Under the pieces are notes generated by a model that ran no database searches, was not told the DNA's origin, and was given only the letters and a program-made list of their open reading frames with translations. From Echinicola marina (GTDB lineage: Bacteria > Bacteroidota > Bacteroidia > Cytophagales > Cyclobacteriaceae): a stretch of DNA of 64,000 nt. This document shows, piece after piece, positions 26,602-35,483 of the stretch. The position numbers and the translations under genes were made by a program. The stretch spans positions 3,717,501 through 3,781,500 of the forward strand of contig NZ_CP080025.1 in assembly GCF_020463795.1 (NCBI RefSeq). The letters are read 5' to 3'. How positions within the stretch are numbered: the stretch's first letter is position 1; each line of letters opens with the position of its first letter.

Positions 26602-26781
26602 TTATTTTTCACCGTTTTTAATGGCACTTACTTCATTCCTAACATCTTGAGCTAGGTTTTTGAGGTCTTGCATTCCTTTTCTGATTCTGGTTCCTGCGGC
26701 TTTGTTACCTTGCTCATAAAATTTCGTGAAATCTGCTTCTAAAGCTTCTACTAGTTCTTTTGCTTCTGAAAATCTGCTCAT
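26602..26781 (-). CDS. Histone H1-like small protein (59 aa)
   Basis: Reading the minus strand from ATG at 26781 gives 59 residues: MSRFSEAKELVEALEADF, then TKFYEQGNKAAGTRIRKG, then MQDLKNLAQDVRNEVSAIKN and GEK, ending in TAA. The pattern (helix, GNKAAGTRIRKGMQDLK, helix) matches the short histone H1/Hc1-like proteins widespread in Bacteroidota, which bind DNA and compact the nucleoid. It is not especially lysine-rich for a histone. It is a stand-alone gene with AT-rich upstream DNA. Family recognition is good; the in-vivo role is inferred. Confidence 0.85.
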   Translation of the reverse strand: MSRFSEAKELVEALEADFTKFYEQGNKAAGTRIRKGMQDLKNLAQDVRNEVSAIKNGEK

Positions 26782-27273
26782 TTTTGTTGATATTTTTGGT
26801 TTTAAAATTCCAATATATTTAAAAAGTATTTCAATTTATAAATAATCTCAGGTAAAATTTTTTAATAACTACAAGTGAATGTGTTAAATATTATAATTCA
26901 CAGGAAAAATATCATCTGTATTTCGATGATTATATCAATTTTTATTTCTCCATTTAATTAGCTCAAGATAAAGAAGAAATCAAAATTTCACATGATAGTT
27001 TTTTTTATAGCCTGGTCATTGGCAAAAGACTAAGGGCAGTTTATCGATCTTTATTTATTTCGTAACCATTTTTTCAATTCTATTATTTCTCGATGGCATG
27101 GTATATGAAACGATAGGAATAAAGATACTTATTAATAGGCTTTATCATAGGTATAAGGGCCTAAAGTGTCATTGAAAGTAATGTATAGATTGTCATCTGT
27201 AGAATAAACTGTGGTTTTAATCTACAATGTGAAAATAGAATTAGACAAGATGGCTTAAACATTAATTTTTATA
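26782..27273. other. AT-rich intergenic region
   Basis: About 490 bp between the leftward histone-like gene and the rightward lipoprotein gene. It must hold both promoters. I see no reading frame, RNA gene or clear hairpin that I could support. Confidence 0.35.
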
Positions 27274-27861
27274 ATGATGAGAAGAAATAGCATATTTTCA
27301 GCGGGTTTATTCGTGTTTTATTTGTTGGGTACAACAAGCTGTATACCTGAATTTGATATTGATATTATCAATAATAAAGAGGAGAAAATCACCTGCAAGC
27401 TAGATGGAGCAGATTTTGCCGCTGATAACAATGAATCCATGCTTGATTTAGTGAAAGGAGAGCTTATAGAAAAGGAACAATATTTTCTTTTGACAGTTTA
27501 TGGCGCTGAATTACAGGATAATGGTGGTGCCAAGGCTGTGGGATTTAAGATAGGTGGATCATCTATTGAAGAATTACAAGCAGGTAATGTTTATGATTCA
27601 TGGGAAGAATTAGAAAGCAGTCCTGGGAATTTTGTAGGAGCCATGGGAGCAGTGGAAGAGCGTCCTTCTGTTCAGAGTGATGAAAGTATCTATAAAGCCG
27701 GTTCCAACCATACCAAGGAGATTACCTTGGAAATAACAGCAGTGGATCACGAAGCACAAACATTTTCAGGTATTTTTTCCTTTGAAGCATTAGATGATGA
27801 GAAAGGACTCCGTATCAGTGTGACCGAGGGAAAGTTTGAAGATGTTAAATGGAAAAAATAG
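27274..27861 (+). CDS. Lipoprotein of unknown function, DUF6252-like
   Basis: The protein has 195 residues with a lipoprotein signal (GLFVFYLLGTTSC, Cys at about residue 23). The mature part begins with an acidic segment and continues as a beta-rich domain (ITCKLDGADFAAD ... FLLTVYGAELQDNGGAKAVGFKIGG ... HEAQTFSGIFSFEALDDEKGLRISVTEGKFEDVKW). The pattern of a small immunoglobulin-like or calycin-like domain ending in V-T-x-G-x-F resembles DUF6252 proteins. Function is unknown. It is 96 bases upstream of another lipoprotein, probably in one transcript. Confidence 0.6.
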   Translation: MMRRNSIFSAGLFVFYLLGTTSCIPEFDIDIINNKEEKITCKLDGADFAADNNESMLDLVKGELIEKEQYFLLTVYGAELQDNGGAKAVGFKIGGSSIEELQAGNVYDSWEELESSPGNFVGAMGAVEERPSVQSDESIYKAGSNHTKEITLEITAVDHEAQTFSGIFSFEALDDEKGLRISVTEGKFEDVKWKK

Positions 27862-27957
27862 TGAATCAATGGTCCAAGAATAAACCCTGAAAAAATCAGG
27901 TATCAATATTGTAATAGTTCAACCAAGTTTTATATAAATCAACTAAAATTTACAACT

Positions 27958-28695
27958 ATGAGGCGTAAAAACACTTTTAAACATCTATTGATGGCATTTT
28001 CAATCACCACATTTGTGGCATCATGTTCACAAAATGATGAAATGCCTGACACACAAGAGAGCCAGGTGACTGTATCAGCCACCGTGGCCAACAGTTCAGA
28101 TCCTAATGCTAGAATGACTAGTTTAGGTTATGGTAATTTGGTCATTTCAGACATTACCATGTCAGTGGATAGAGTACTTCTTAACCTGAGAGCAACTAGC
28201 GAAGACAGTAAAAAACCAACTATTGTCCATGTGAACAGTAATGGACAAAAAATCATCAAGTTAGTTGAAGACGGGGAGGTTATGGTAAGTCCTCTGGGAA
28301 GTGTGAGTGCTGCTAATGGTATCTATGGTAAACTTGATTTTGATCTAGTGAAAGCCATGAATGTACCTGAAGATGACGAAATGTATGGGAAATCGGTACT
28401 AGTTAAGGGGGATTGGTTTGATACACCTGCTACCATGTATATCGATTTGGAAGAGACCTTTAAGATTTTATATCCACAAGGTATAGAAGTAGATGGTGCC
28501 CAAGAAGTCGTATTTGGACTTTATCTAGACAAATTCTTTGAAGGAGTAGATCCAAGTATCATTTCAGATGGTGATGGCGATGGAACCATCGAAATTGGTC
28601 CTTATGGTGAAGATGGCAATGATGAAACATATGCTAGCTTTATGGCCAATATAGAATCAGCGCTATTCTTAAAGGACGGAGAATTTAAAAATTAA
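27958..28695 (+). CDS. Lipoprotein of unknown function, DUF4382-like
   Basis: The protein has 245 residues with a lipoprotein signal (MAFSITTFVASC). The mature domain has SLGYGNLVISDITMSVDRVLLNLRATSE, then VMVSPLGSVSAANGIYGKLDFDLVKAMNVPEDDEMYGKSVLVKGDWFDTPATMYIDLEETF. A stretch of SDGDGDGTIEIGPYGEDGNDE is acidic and could bind Ca2+. The layout recalls DUF4382 proteins but I cannot confirm this. It is followed by a clear terminator at 28754. Confidence 0.5.
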   Translation: MRRKNTFKHLLMAFSITTFVASCSQNDEMPDTQESQVTVSATVANSSDPNARMTSLGYGNLVISDITMSVDRVLLNLRATSEDSKKPTIVHVNSNGQKIIKLVEDGEVMVSPLGSVSAANGIYGKLDFDLVKAMNVPEDDEMYGKSVLVKGDWFDTPATMYIDLEETFKILYPQGIEVDGAQEVVFGLYLDKFFEGVDPSIISDGDGDGTIEIGPYGEDGNDETYASFMANIESALFLKDGEFKN

Positions 28696-28753
28696 TTATA
28701 GTAGTGCTTTTAGTTAATCACCAAGTATTTTTTGATGTAGATTTATCACGGAG

Positions 28754-28781
28754 GAGCCAGTTTGTACTGGCTCTTTTTTTT
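28754..28781 (+). terminator. Strong intrinsic terminator after lipoprotein gene
   Basis: GAGCCAGT (28754-28761) and ACTGGCTC (28766-28773) form a perfect 8-bp stem with a TTGT loop, followed by eight T. It ends the lipoprotein operon; the rest of the gap to 28997 holds the LacI promoter region and no gene. Confidence 0.85.
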
Positions 28782-28996
28782 GTCTCAATGGGATGAATGA
28801 CAAGACTGTTTATTATGTCTTTTAGGATTTTTTTCTTGATCCGCACCTACCTGTTTTCTTATTTAACAGGAAAAAACTGGGGAGTTTTATGGTACCATTT
28901 GTAAATATATTCCCCAATACAGCAGCTGTAATTCACAGAAATAAATGATTTATGCATCCTTTGGAATTGGAATTTATTCCTAAATTGCTTGTGAGC

Positions 28997-30040
28997 ATGA
29001 AAAAGAGACCCAGCACCATTACCGATATTGCCAAAGCCCTAAATATTTCCGCTTCTACCGTTTCAAGGGCCCTGCATGATAATCCTTCCATAAGTTTAGA
29101 AACAAAAAACAAGGTGCTGTCATTGGCCAGAGAACTCAATTATCAACCGAATATGTTGGCTTTGAGTCTTTTGAAAAAGAAAACCAAAACCATAGGGGTG
29201 ATTGTGCCAGAAATAACAAGCTATTTTTTTGCCATGGTGATCAACGGCGTACAGGATATGGTGGATGAGGCGGGTTATAAATTGATCATTAGCCAATCCA
29301 ATGAATCTTTTGAAGAAGAGGAAAAACTGATAGAAACACTTTCCTTGGGCAGGGTAGATGGTTTTTTGATTTCTCCATCTTCCAAAACAATGAGTTACGG
29401 ACATCTGGAAAAGCTACGTGCTTCGGGTATTCCCATAGTGGTTTTTGATAGGGATTGTCCCAATTTTGAAGCAGATAAGGTTTTGGTGGATGATTTTGAT
29501 GGGGCTTATCAGGCGGTGGATTATTTGGTAAAAACAGGTTGTAGACGGCTTGCACACATTGCTGGTCCAGAGAGCTTGACCACGAGTCAACATAGAAAAG
29601 CAGGTTATTTAAAAGCCTTGGAGAGGAATAATTTGGATATTGAGGAAGAGCTTATCCAAACTGTGGGGGGATTTACCTCGGAATTTGGAGAGGAAGCAGC
29701 CAAAGCACTTTTGGATTTGCCCAATCCTCCCGATGCTATCTTTGCGATTAATGATGCAGTGGCCATTGGGGCCATGTCAGCGATTTTTGAGCGTGGACTT
29801 CGAATACCTGAGGACATTTCCATTGTTGGTTTTGATGATGAGCCCTATAGCAAATATTTTCATCCTTCACTCAGTTCCGTATGGCAACCGGTTTATGATC
29901 TAGGAATGCTTTCCTCAAAAATATTGATGAACCAGTTGGATAAGGAGGTGGAGGATAATGATTACCGTTATGAAATATTAAAGCCCGAATTGGTCATAAG
30001 GGAATCATCTAAACCCTTGCCAGATTTTTATAGGCTATAG
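28997..30040 (+). CDS. LacI family transcriptional regulator of PUL 2
   Basis: From the ATG at 28997 the protein has 347 residues; an ATG 15 codons upstream is open but places extra residues before the DNA-binding domain. The LacI helix-turn-helix is clear ([50 protein letters not shown]), followed by the periplasmic-binding-protein-like effector domain ([24 protein letters not shown] ... [11 protein letters not shown] ... [18 protein letters not shown] ... [25 protein letters not shown]). It should bind palindromes of the TGCAAA-CG-TTTGCA type seen upstream of the symporter and susC and release them on a sugar ligand. The ligand is unknown. Confidence 0.93.
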   Translation: MKKRPSTITDIAKALNISASTVSRALHDNPSISLETKNKVLSLARELNYQPNMLALSLLKKKTKTIGVIVPEITSYFFAMVINGVQDMVDEAGYKLIISQSNESFEEEEKLIETLSLGRVDGFLISPSSKTMSYGHLEKLRASGIPIVVFDRDCPNFEADKVLVDDFDGAYQAVDYLVKTGCRRLAHIAGPESLTTSQHRKAGYLKALERNNLDIEEELIQTVGGFTSEFGEEAAKALLDLPNPPDAIFAINDAVAIGAMSAIFERGLRIPEDISIVGFDDEPYSKYFHPSLSSVWQPVYDLGMLSSKILMNQLDKEVEDNDYRYEILKPELVIRESSKPLPDFYRL

Positions 30041-30111
30041 ATAGTTGCAGATAAAAGTGCAAGAGCAAAGAAAATATGGTTTTTTAAACTAATCTAGTAA
30101 AATTAATTTTG

Positions 30112-30125
30112 TGCAAACCTTTGCG
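30112..30125. promoter_or_regulatory. LacI-type operator before the symporter gene
   Basis: TGCAAACCTTTGCG, a near-perfect palindrome, lies 196 bases before the symporter ATG. The same core occurs at 32162 and 41890, each followed by a similar AT-rich promoter-like segment (here ATTGTGTAACAC). LacI-family proteins commonly bind such 14-bp palindromes. Confidence 0.7.
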
Positions 30126-30321
30126 TAATGATAAATTGTGTAACACTTTTATTTCAGGTCAAATTAATTGATTATTGGGATACATAAGTGTTTGGAGTCT
30201 ATTTCAAAGTATCTCATTGGTTTCTTGATTGAACCAATTCCTCCTTTGTGATGGACAAATATTGATCATTGCTTTGTCATTTTAGGCCGAGCAATACACC
30301 CAAAATAAACCTGTTTGCCTC

Positions 30322-31902
30322 ATGTTGACTTCTGTTTTATCATTTGTTGCCTTTACACTTTTTGTGGCATTTTATGCTTGGCGCAAGACCAGAAAAGAAA
30401 ATTTGGATACGGAAGATGGCTATTTTCTAGGTGGAAGAAGCCTCACGGGAGTGGTCATAGCTGGTTCTATGATTATGACCAATATTTCCACCGAACATTT
30501 GGTAGGAATGAATGGCTCTTCTTATAGAAATGGTTTTGTGATCATTGCTTGGGAAGTTACTTCTGCATTGGCACTTATCGTTGCTGCAGTTTATTTTGTG
30601 CCTAAATACCTGAAAATGGGCTTGACCACTATTCCTCAATATTTGGAGTCCCGGTATGATGCAGGTACACGCTCAATGGTGGCTCTATTCTTATTGGTTT
30701 CTTTTGCTGTGACTTTGTTGCCCATTGTACTTTATACAGGAGCTATTAATTTAGAAAGTCTATTTAATGTGTCCGAAGTATTGGGAGTAAGCAGGGAAAC
30801 AGGACTTTGGTATACCGTATTGGTTGTGGGAGGAATTGGTTCTATTTATGCGATTTTTGGTGGTTTAAAGGCTGTGGCAGTGTCTGATACCATTAATGGC
30901 TATGGTTTGCTGATTGCAGGATTGCTGGTGCCTTTGATTGCATTATTTATGATAGGTGATGGAAACCCCTTTAGTGGAATGGCAAAAGTGTTTGAAAATA
31001 GCCCGGAGAAGTTCAATGTCATTGGAGCAAAGGATTCTGTTTTGCCGTTTAGTACATTATTCACGGGATTGATCATCAATCAGCTGTATTTCTGGTGTAT
31101 GAATCAAACTATCATACAGCGAGCTTTGGGGGCAAAAAACCTGAAGGAAGCACAAAAAGGACTATTGTACACAGGTGCTCTGAAGCTCCTGGTTCCTTTT
31201 ATAATTGTTTTACCGGGTGTCATAGCTTATTACTATTTTGGAAACCAGTATTTTGATAGCCAGGATATGGTATATCCTGAATTGGTCAAAAAGGTTTTGC
31301 CAGTAGGCTTAACTGGAGTTTTTGCGGCAGTAATTATGGGAGCAGTGTTAAGTACATTCAATAGTGTACTGAACAGCGCATCAACGATATTCAGCATTGA
31401 CATATATAAGCGGCTTATCAAACCTTCTGCCAGTCCACATAAATTGGTGCTTGCAGGTAAACTGTCCGCTACTTTTTTAGCAGTGACTTCTATAGTTGCT
31501 GCTCCTATGGTAGCCAATGCTCCAGAAGGTTTATTTCAGTTACTACAACAACTGAACGGAATATTCTTCATTCCTATTGCTTCGATTATGATTGCAGGGT
31601 TTTTTACCAAAAATATTACTGCAACTGCTGCCAAGGTGGCCTTGGTGACAGGCTTGATCTTTTATGTGTTAGCGACTTTTATATTGGATATTAATATTCA
31701 CTTTGTACATGTTTGGGGAATTGAATTTCTATTGAACATGGGAATTATGTTCTTGATTTCCTATTTCTGGCCCAAGGCGGTAAAAGAAGTGACGGAAGAT
31801 CGTGAAGGGGGAAATTTTTACAAATGGAAGTATGCTGGGATCGTGTCCATTAGTTTGGTGATCATTACCTTGACCATATATATATGGTTGGGAAATGTCT
31901 AG
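30322..31902 (+). CDS. Sodium:solute symporter (SSS/SLC5 family), sugar type
   Basis: The protein has 526 residues with about 14 hydrophobic segments. SSS hallmarks are seen: DGYFLGGRSLTGVVIAGSMIMTNISTEHLVGMNG near the N-terminus, GLTTIPQYLESRYD, and GAVLSTFNSVLNSASTIFSIDIYKR in the region of the family signature. The type resembles SGLT-like transporters in Bacteroidota PULs and probably carries the monosaccharide or uronate freed from the PUL 2 glycan. It has its own operator and promoter and follows the LacI gene in the same direction. Confidence 0.9.
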   Translation: MLTSVLSFVAFTLFVAFYAWRKTRKENLDTEDGYFLGGRSLTGVVIAGSMIMTNISTEHLVGMNGSSYRNGFVIIAWEVTSALALIVAAVYFVPKYLKMGLTTIPQYLESRYDAGTRSMVALFLLVSFAVTLLPIVLYTGAINLESLFNVSEVLGVSRETGLWYTVLVVGGIGSIYAIFGGLKAVAVSDTINGYGLLIAGLLVPLIALFMIGDGNPFSGMAKVFENSPEKFNVIGAKDSVLPFSTLFTGLIINQLYFWCMNQTIIQRALGAKNLKEAQKGLLYTGALKLLVPFIIVLPGVIAYYYFGNQYFDSQDMVYPELVKKVLPVGLTGVFAAVIMGAVLSTFNSVLNSASTIFSIDIYKRLIKPSASPHKLVLAGKLSATFLAVTSIVAAPMVANAPEGLFQLLQQLNGIFFIPIASIMIAGFFTKNITATAAKVALVTGLIFYVLATFILDINIHFVHVWGIEFLLNMGIMFLISYFWPKAVKEVTEDREGGNFYKWKYAGIVSISLVIITLTIYIWLGNV

Positions 31903-32351
31903 ATTCTATTTGGTAAAGAAAGGGGTATTTTATGCCTTTTTTCGTTCTCTTATTTTTTGACTTTTTCAAGTTGTTTTGTGAGATTTTTTTTGTTTTTCAT
32001 TAGTGTATCTTTCGATTGTTCAGGTTTAAGGTTGTTGGTTGGGTCATAGCTATAATTAGTGCTTTTTTGGGTCTTACGAAAGTCGCTACTTTATTTTCGG
32101 ATGAGTTTTTTGACCATATATAATTGTTTAAAAATCCCTAAAAATTTCTTTTTCTAATCCGTGCAAACGTTTGCGCAAATATTTTTGTAAACGTCGATTT
32201 AACACTTTTTATTTACAGAATAACAATATTGTTAATATTTCAAATGCAGAATCAAATATTAATAATTACTATTAAAGTAGTTTAAAGTTTGTTTTTCCTG
32301 CTATGTGAATCGCATAGGGAAATTATCTGTTTCAATCCAAAATAACATTTT
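31903..32351. other. Promoter region of susC of PUL 2
   Basis: These 449 bp hold no gene. They contain the perfect LacI-type operator at 32162-32175 and a -7-like box TATTTTTG at 32180-32187, leaving an untranslated leader of about 160 bases before the susC ATG. The first 200 bases after the symporter show nothing I can name. Confidence 0.5.
32162..32175. promoter_or_regulatory. LacI-type operator before susC of PUL 2
   Basis: TGCAAACGTTTGCG with a perfect 12-bp palindrome GCAAACGTTTGC at 32163-32174. It abuts TATTTTTG (32180-32187), which fits the Bacteroidota -7 box, so a bound repressor would occlude RNA polymerase. It is the best match of the three operator copies. Confidence 0.78.
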
Positions 32352-35300
32352 ATGAACCAATTTTCACTCCAAAAAACCAAATGGCTAAATAAGTCCCTAA
32401 AGGGAATGATGATAGGTCATTTGAAGAAAGTCACAATGATGATTTTATTCGTCATTTGTGCAAAATTCAGTTTCGCACAGAGCAATATCACCGGCAAAGT
32501 AATTTCTGGAGAGGATGAACAACCGATCCCTGGCGTAACGGTATTGGTAAAGGGTACTGCTAATGGTACTGTAACGGATTTAGATGGTAACTATTCCATT
32601 AGTGTCCCAGATGCTTCTACTTCTGAGCTTTCATTTTCCTTTGTTGGCTATATCACCAAGTCGGTAGCCATCAATAATCAATCCCAGATTAATATCACTT
32701 TAGAACCAGATGTAGCCCAATTGGATGAGGTAGTTGTAGTGGGTTACGGTGAAACCAAAAAGAAAGATTTGACCGGCTCCGTTGTTTCTATGGGAAGTGA
32801 ATCCATTAAGGAAACCAATAAGGTGAATGCCTTTCAGGCCATGCAAGGCCAAGTGGCCGGTGTCAATATTCAGGCAGCTGATAATAAGCCTGGAGGAGGT
32901 TTCAATGTGCGGATAAGAGGTTCCAATACCATTAACGCCAATGAAACAGTGGAGCAAGGAGGTTTTAACCCTGGTCAAAACCCTTTATTTGTCGTGGATG
33001 GAATATTTGTGAATGATATATCCTTTTTGAACCCAGCGGATATAGAAAGAATGGATGTACTGAAAGATGCTTCCGCCACAGCTATCTACGGTTCTAGAGG
33101 TAGTAATGGCGTGGTAATCATCGAAACTAAGAAGGGTAGTGAAGGTAAAATGACCGTTCAGTATGACAACTATATAGGGGTAAAACAAGCTTATAATATT
33201 CCAGATATGCTTCAGGGAGAAGAGTTTGTGGAATATTTCAAGGATGCCGTAGTTGGAAATTTCTATGCATCAGGAAATTTTGATGTGTCTAGGGATGATG
33301 TGGATTTGGCTGATTATATGCGCCCCAATGAACTGGAAAACATTGCCAATAATGATTATGTAAACTGGATAGATTTGGTCAAGCACAACGGGATGCAGCA
33401 AAACCATACACTCAGTTTAAATGGCGGTAACAGCAAAACGGTTTATGGGATTGGTGTGGCTTATACACAAGATGAAGGGACCTTTGAAGGGGAAGATTAT
33501 GAGCGATATACGATTCGAGGTAATTTAAGTAGTAAATTATCTGATTATGTGAGTTTAAGCATGAGTAATTATGCTTCATTTTCCATCAGAAATGAGGGAA
33601 GCCGTGAAGGTCTAAGAAGTGCTTATCGACTTCGCCCTACAGGTAGTCCATATGATGAAAATGGAGACCCACAGTTTTTTCCATTGGAGGGCGAGACCTT
33701 TATTACCAATCCACTTTTTGAACCTGATAATATTACCAGAGAAACAAGGACCTTAAATTATTTGAGTAATCTTTCTTTGGCAGTGACCCCTGTCAAAAAC
33801 CTTAAGATCAGCTCTAATTTCTCTCCAAATATAGAATTTAACCGCTACGGAGAATATCGGGGAAGATATGCCAAATCAACTAGTGGGAATATTGAAAACA
33901 GACGGGCGGATGTGACCAATGGCAATAGGATTTCTTATACATGGGACAATATTGTGAACTATAAATGGGAGGCCAGTGAAGATCACATCATCAATGCCAC
34001 CTTTGTTTATTCCCTATTTATGGACCGGTATGAGAATTACAGGATGCAAAGAAGAAATTTCAATACGGACGATTATCTGTTTTATAATATTGATGCTGGT
34101 TCCGATATCCGAAATGTAGAAAGCGGTTTTTCAAAACAAACGCTTGAATCATATACTGGTAGGATTAATTATGCCTTTAGGGACAAATACCTATTGACCT
34201 TGACAGGGAGGTATGATGGATCTTCCATATTGGCAGAGGACAATAAGTGGGCATTCTTCCCTTCTGCCGCCTTTGCTTGGAGAGTGATTGATGAAGGGTT
34301 TATGGGACAACAAAACCTTTTTGATGAACTGAAATTACGCATCAGTTATGGGCAGACTGGAAATAATGGTGCTGGCGGAGGACTTAGGCCTTTAGGGTCC
34401 CAGTCATTGATCGGCAATGGTTTTACTAATTTGGGAGGGAATGTGACTCAAACAGCTTTTGTGAGCAGTTTAGCCAACCAAAATTTGACTTGGGAAAAGA
34501 CCAAAGAAATCAACTTTGGCTTGGATTTCGGTTTCTTCAATAACAGGCTTTACGGGTCATTGGATATCTATAACAGGAAAAACACTGGTATTATCTTCTT
34601 TAGGCCTACGCCGACGGTAACAGGCTTCACTGGAGTGTTTGAAAATGTAGGTGAGGCGACCAATAAGGGAATTGAACTGGGATTAAATTCAGTGAATTTC
34701 GATGGAAAGGATTTTAAATGGACTACTTCCTTGAACTTTGCCATGAATAAAAATGAGGTGACCAAATTATACGGTGACTTGAATGAAATATTATTTGGTG
34801 TTCAGGCAGGTTCCTTTATTCATAGGGTAGGGGAGCCGGTAGGTTCTATTTATGCTTATAAATTTGATGGGATCTGGCAATTGGATGAAACCGAGGAGGC
34901 GCAAAGTTATGGGCAGCAGCCAGGCCAAGTAAAAGTAAAGGATATCAATAATGACGGTCAAATAGATGCCGATGACAGAACTGTACTTGGCGCAAATATG
35001 CCTGATTGGACTGGGGGGATCTCCAATACTTTCAACTACAAAAACTGGGACTTTACTTTTTTTGTAAGAACGAGTCAAGGAGCTATTTCGCCAAGTTATT
35101 TCCATATTTCCCATTCTGGTGGATTTGATGCTACACCTGCCAGGTTTAACAGTCTTAAGACTAATTATTGGACCCCAGACAATCCTTCAAATGAATGGTA
35201 TCAGCCAAGCAATAATGGCCCCTTTGCAGAGGCATTGACCTATCACGATGTGTCTTTTGTAAAGGTAGGCTATATCACTTTGGGCTATAATTTTGATAAT

Positions 35301-35471
35301 GCGGTTTTGGAGGCACTTAAAATCGGTAGTCTTAGGTTATACTTTACCGCTCAAAATCCATTCACTTTTACCCAATATGAAGGCTGGGATCCGGAAAATG
35401 CTGCCCGAAATAGTTGGGGATCAGCCTATATGTCCAGAATCCTTATGGGAGGTCTAAATGTTAAATTTTAA
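32352..35471 (+). CDS. SusC-like TonB-dependent transporter of PUL 2
   Basis: The protein has 1039 residues. A signal segment (VTMMILFVICAKFSFAQ) is followed directly by the carboxypeptidase-D-like domain (ITGKVISGEDEQPIPGVTVLVKGTANGTVTDLDG), the TonB-box/plug region (LDEVVVVGYGETKKKDLTGSV ... IERMDVLKDASATAIYGSRGSNGVVIIETKKG) and the barrel ending in MSRILMGGLNVKF. There is no STN domain, consistent with LacI control instead of an ECF sigma/FecR system. It imports oligosaccharides with the SusD encoded 12 bases downstream. Confidence 0.95.
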   Translation: MNQFSLQKTKWLNKSLKGMMIGHLKKVTMMILFVICAKFSFAQSNITGKVISGEDEQPIPGVTVLVKGTANGTVTDLDGNYSISVPDASTSELSFSFVGYITKSVAINNQSQINITLEPDVAQLDEVVVVGYGETKKKDLTGSVVSMGSESIKETNKVNAFQAMQGQVAGVNIQAADNKPGGGFNVRIRGSNTINANETVEQGGFNPGQNPLFVVDGIFVNDISFLNPADIERMDVLKDASATAIYGSRGSNGVVIIETKKGSEGKMTVQYDNYIGVKQAYNIPDMLQGEEFVEYFKDAVVGNFYASGNFDVSRDDVDLADYMRPNELENIANNDYVNWIDLVKHNGMQQNHTLSLNGGNSKTVYGIGVAYTQDEGTFEGEDYERYTIRGNLSSKLSDYVSLSMSNYASFSIRNEGSREGLRSAYRLRPTGSPYDENGDPQFFPLEGETFITNPLFEPDNITRETRTLNYLSNLSLAVTPVKNLKISSNFSPNIEFNRYGEYRGRYAKSTSGNIENRRADVTNGNRISYTWDNIVNYKWEASEDHIINATFVYSLFMDRYENYRMQRRNFNTDDYLFYNIDAGSDIRNVESGFSKQTLESYTGRINYAFRDKYLLTLTGRYDGSSILAEDNKWAFFPSAAFAWRVIDEGFMGQQNLFDELKLRISYGQTGNNGAGGGLRPLGSQSLIGNGFTNLGGNVTQTAFVSSLANQNLTWEKTKEINFGLDFGFFNNRLYGSLDIYNRKNTGIIFFRPTPTVTGFTGVFENVGEATNKGIELGLNSVNFDGKDFKWTTSLNFAMNKNEVTKLYGDLNEILFGVQAGSFIHRVGEPVGSIYAYKFDGIWQLDETEEAQSYGQQPGQVKVKDINNDGQIDADDRTVLGANMPDWTGGISNTFNYKNWDFTFFVRTSQGAISPSYFHISHSGGFDATPARFNSLKTNYWTPDNPSNEWYQPSNNGPFAEALTYHDVSFVKVGYITLGYNFDNAVLEALKIGSLRLYFTAQNPFTFTQYEGWDPENAARNSWGSAYMSRILMGGLNVKF

Positions 35472-35483
35472 TCTGAGATAATC

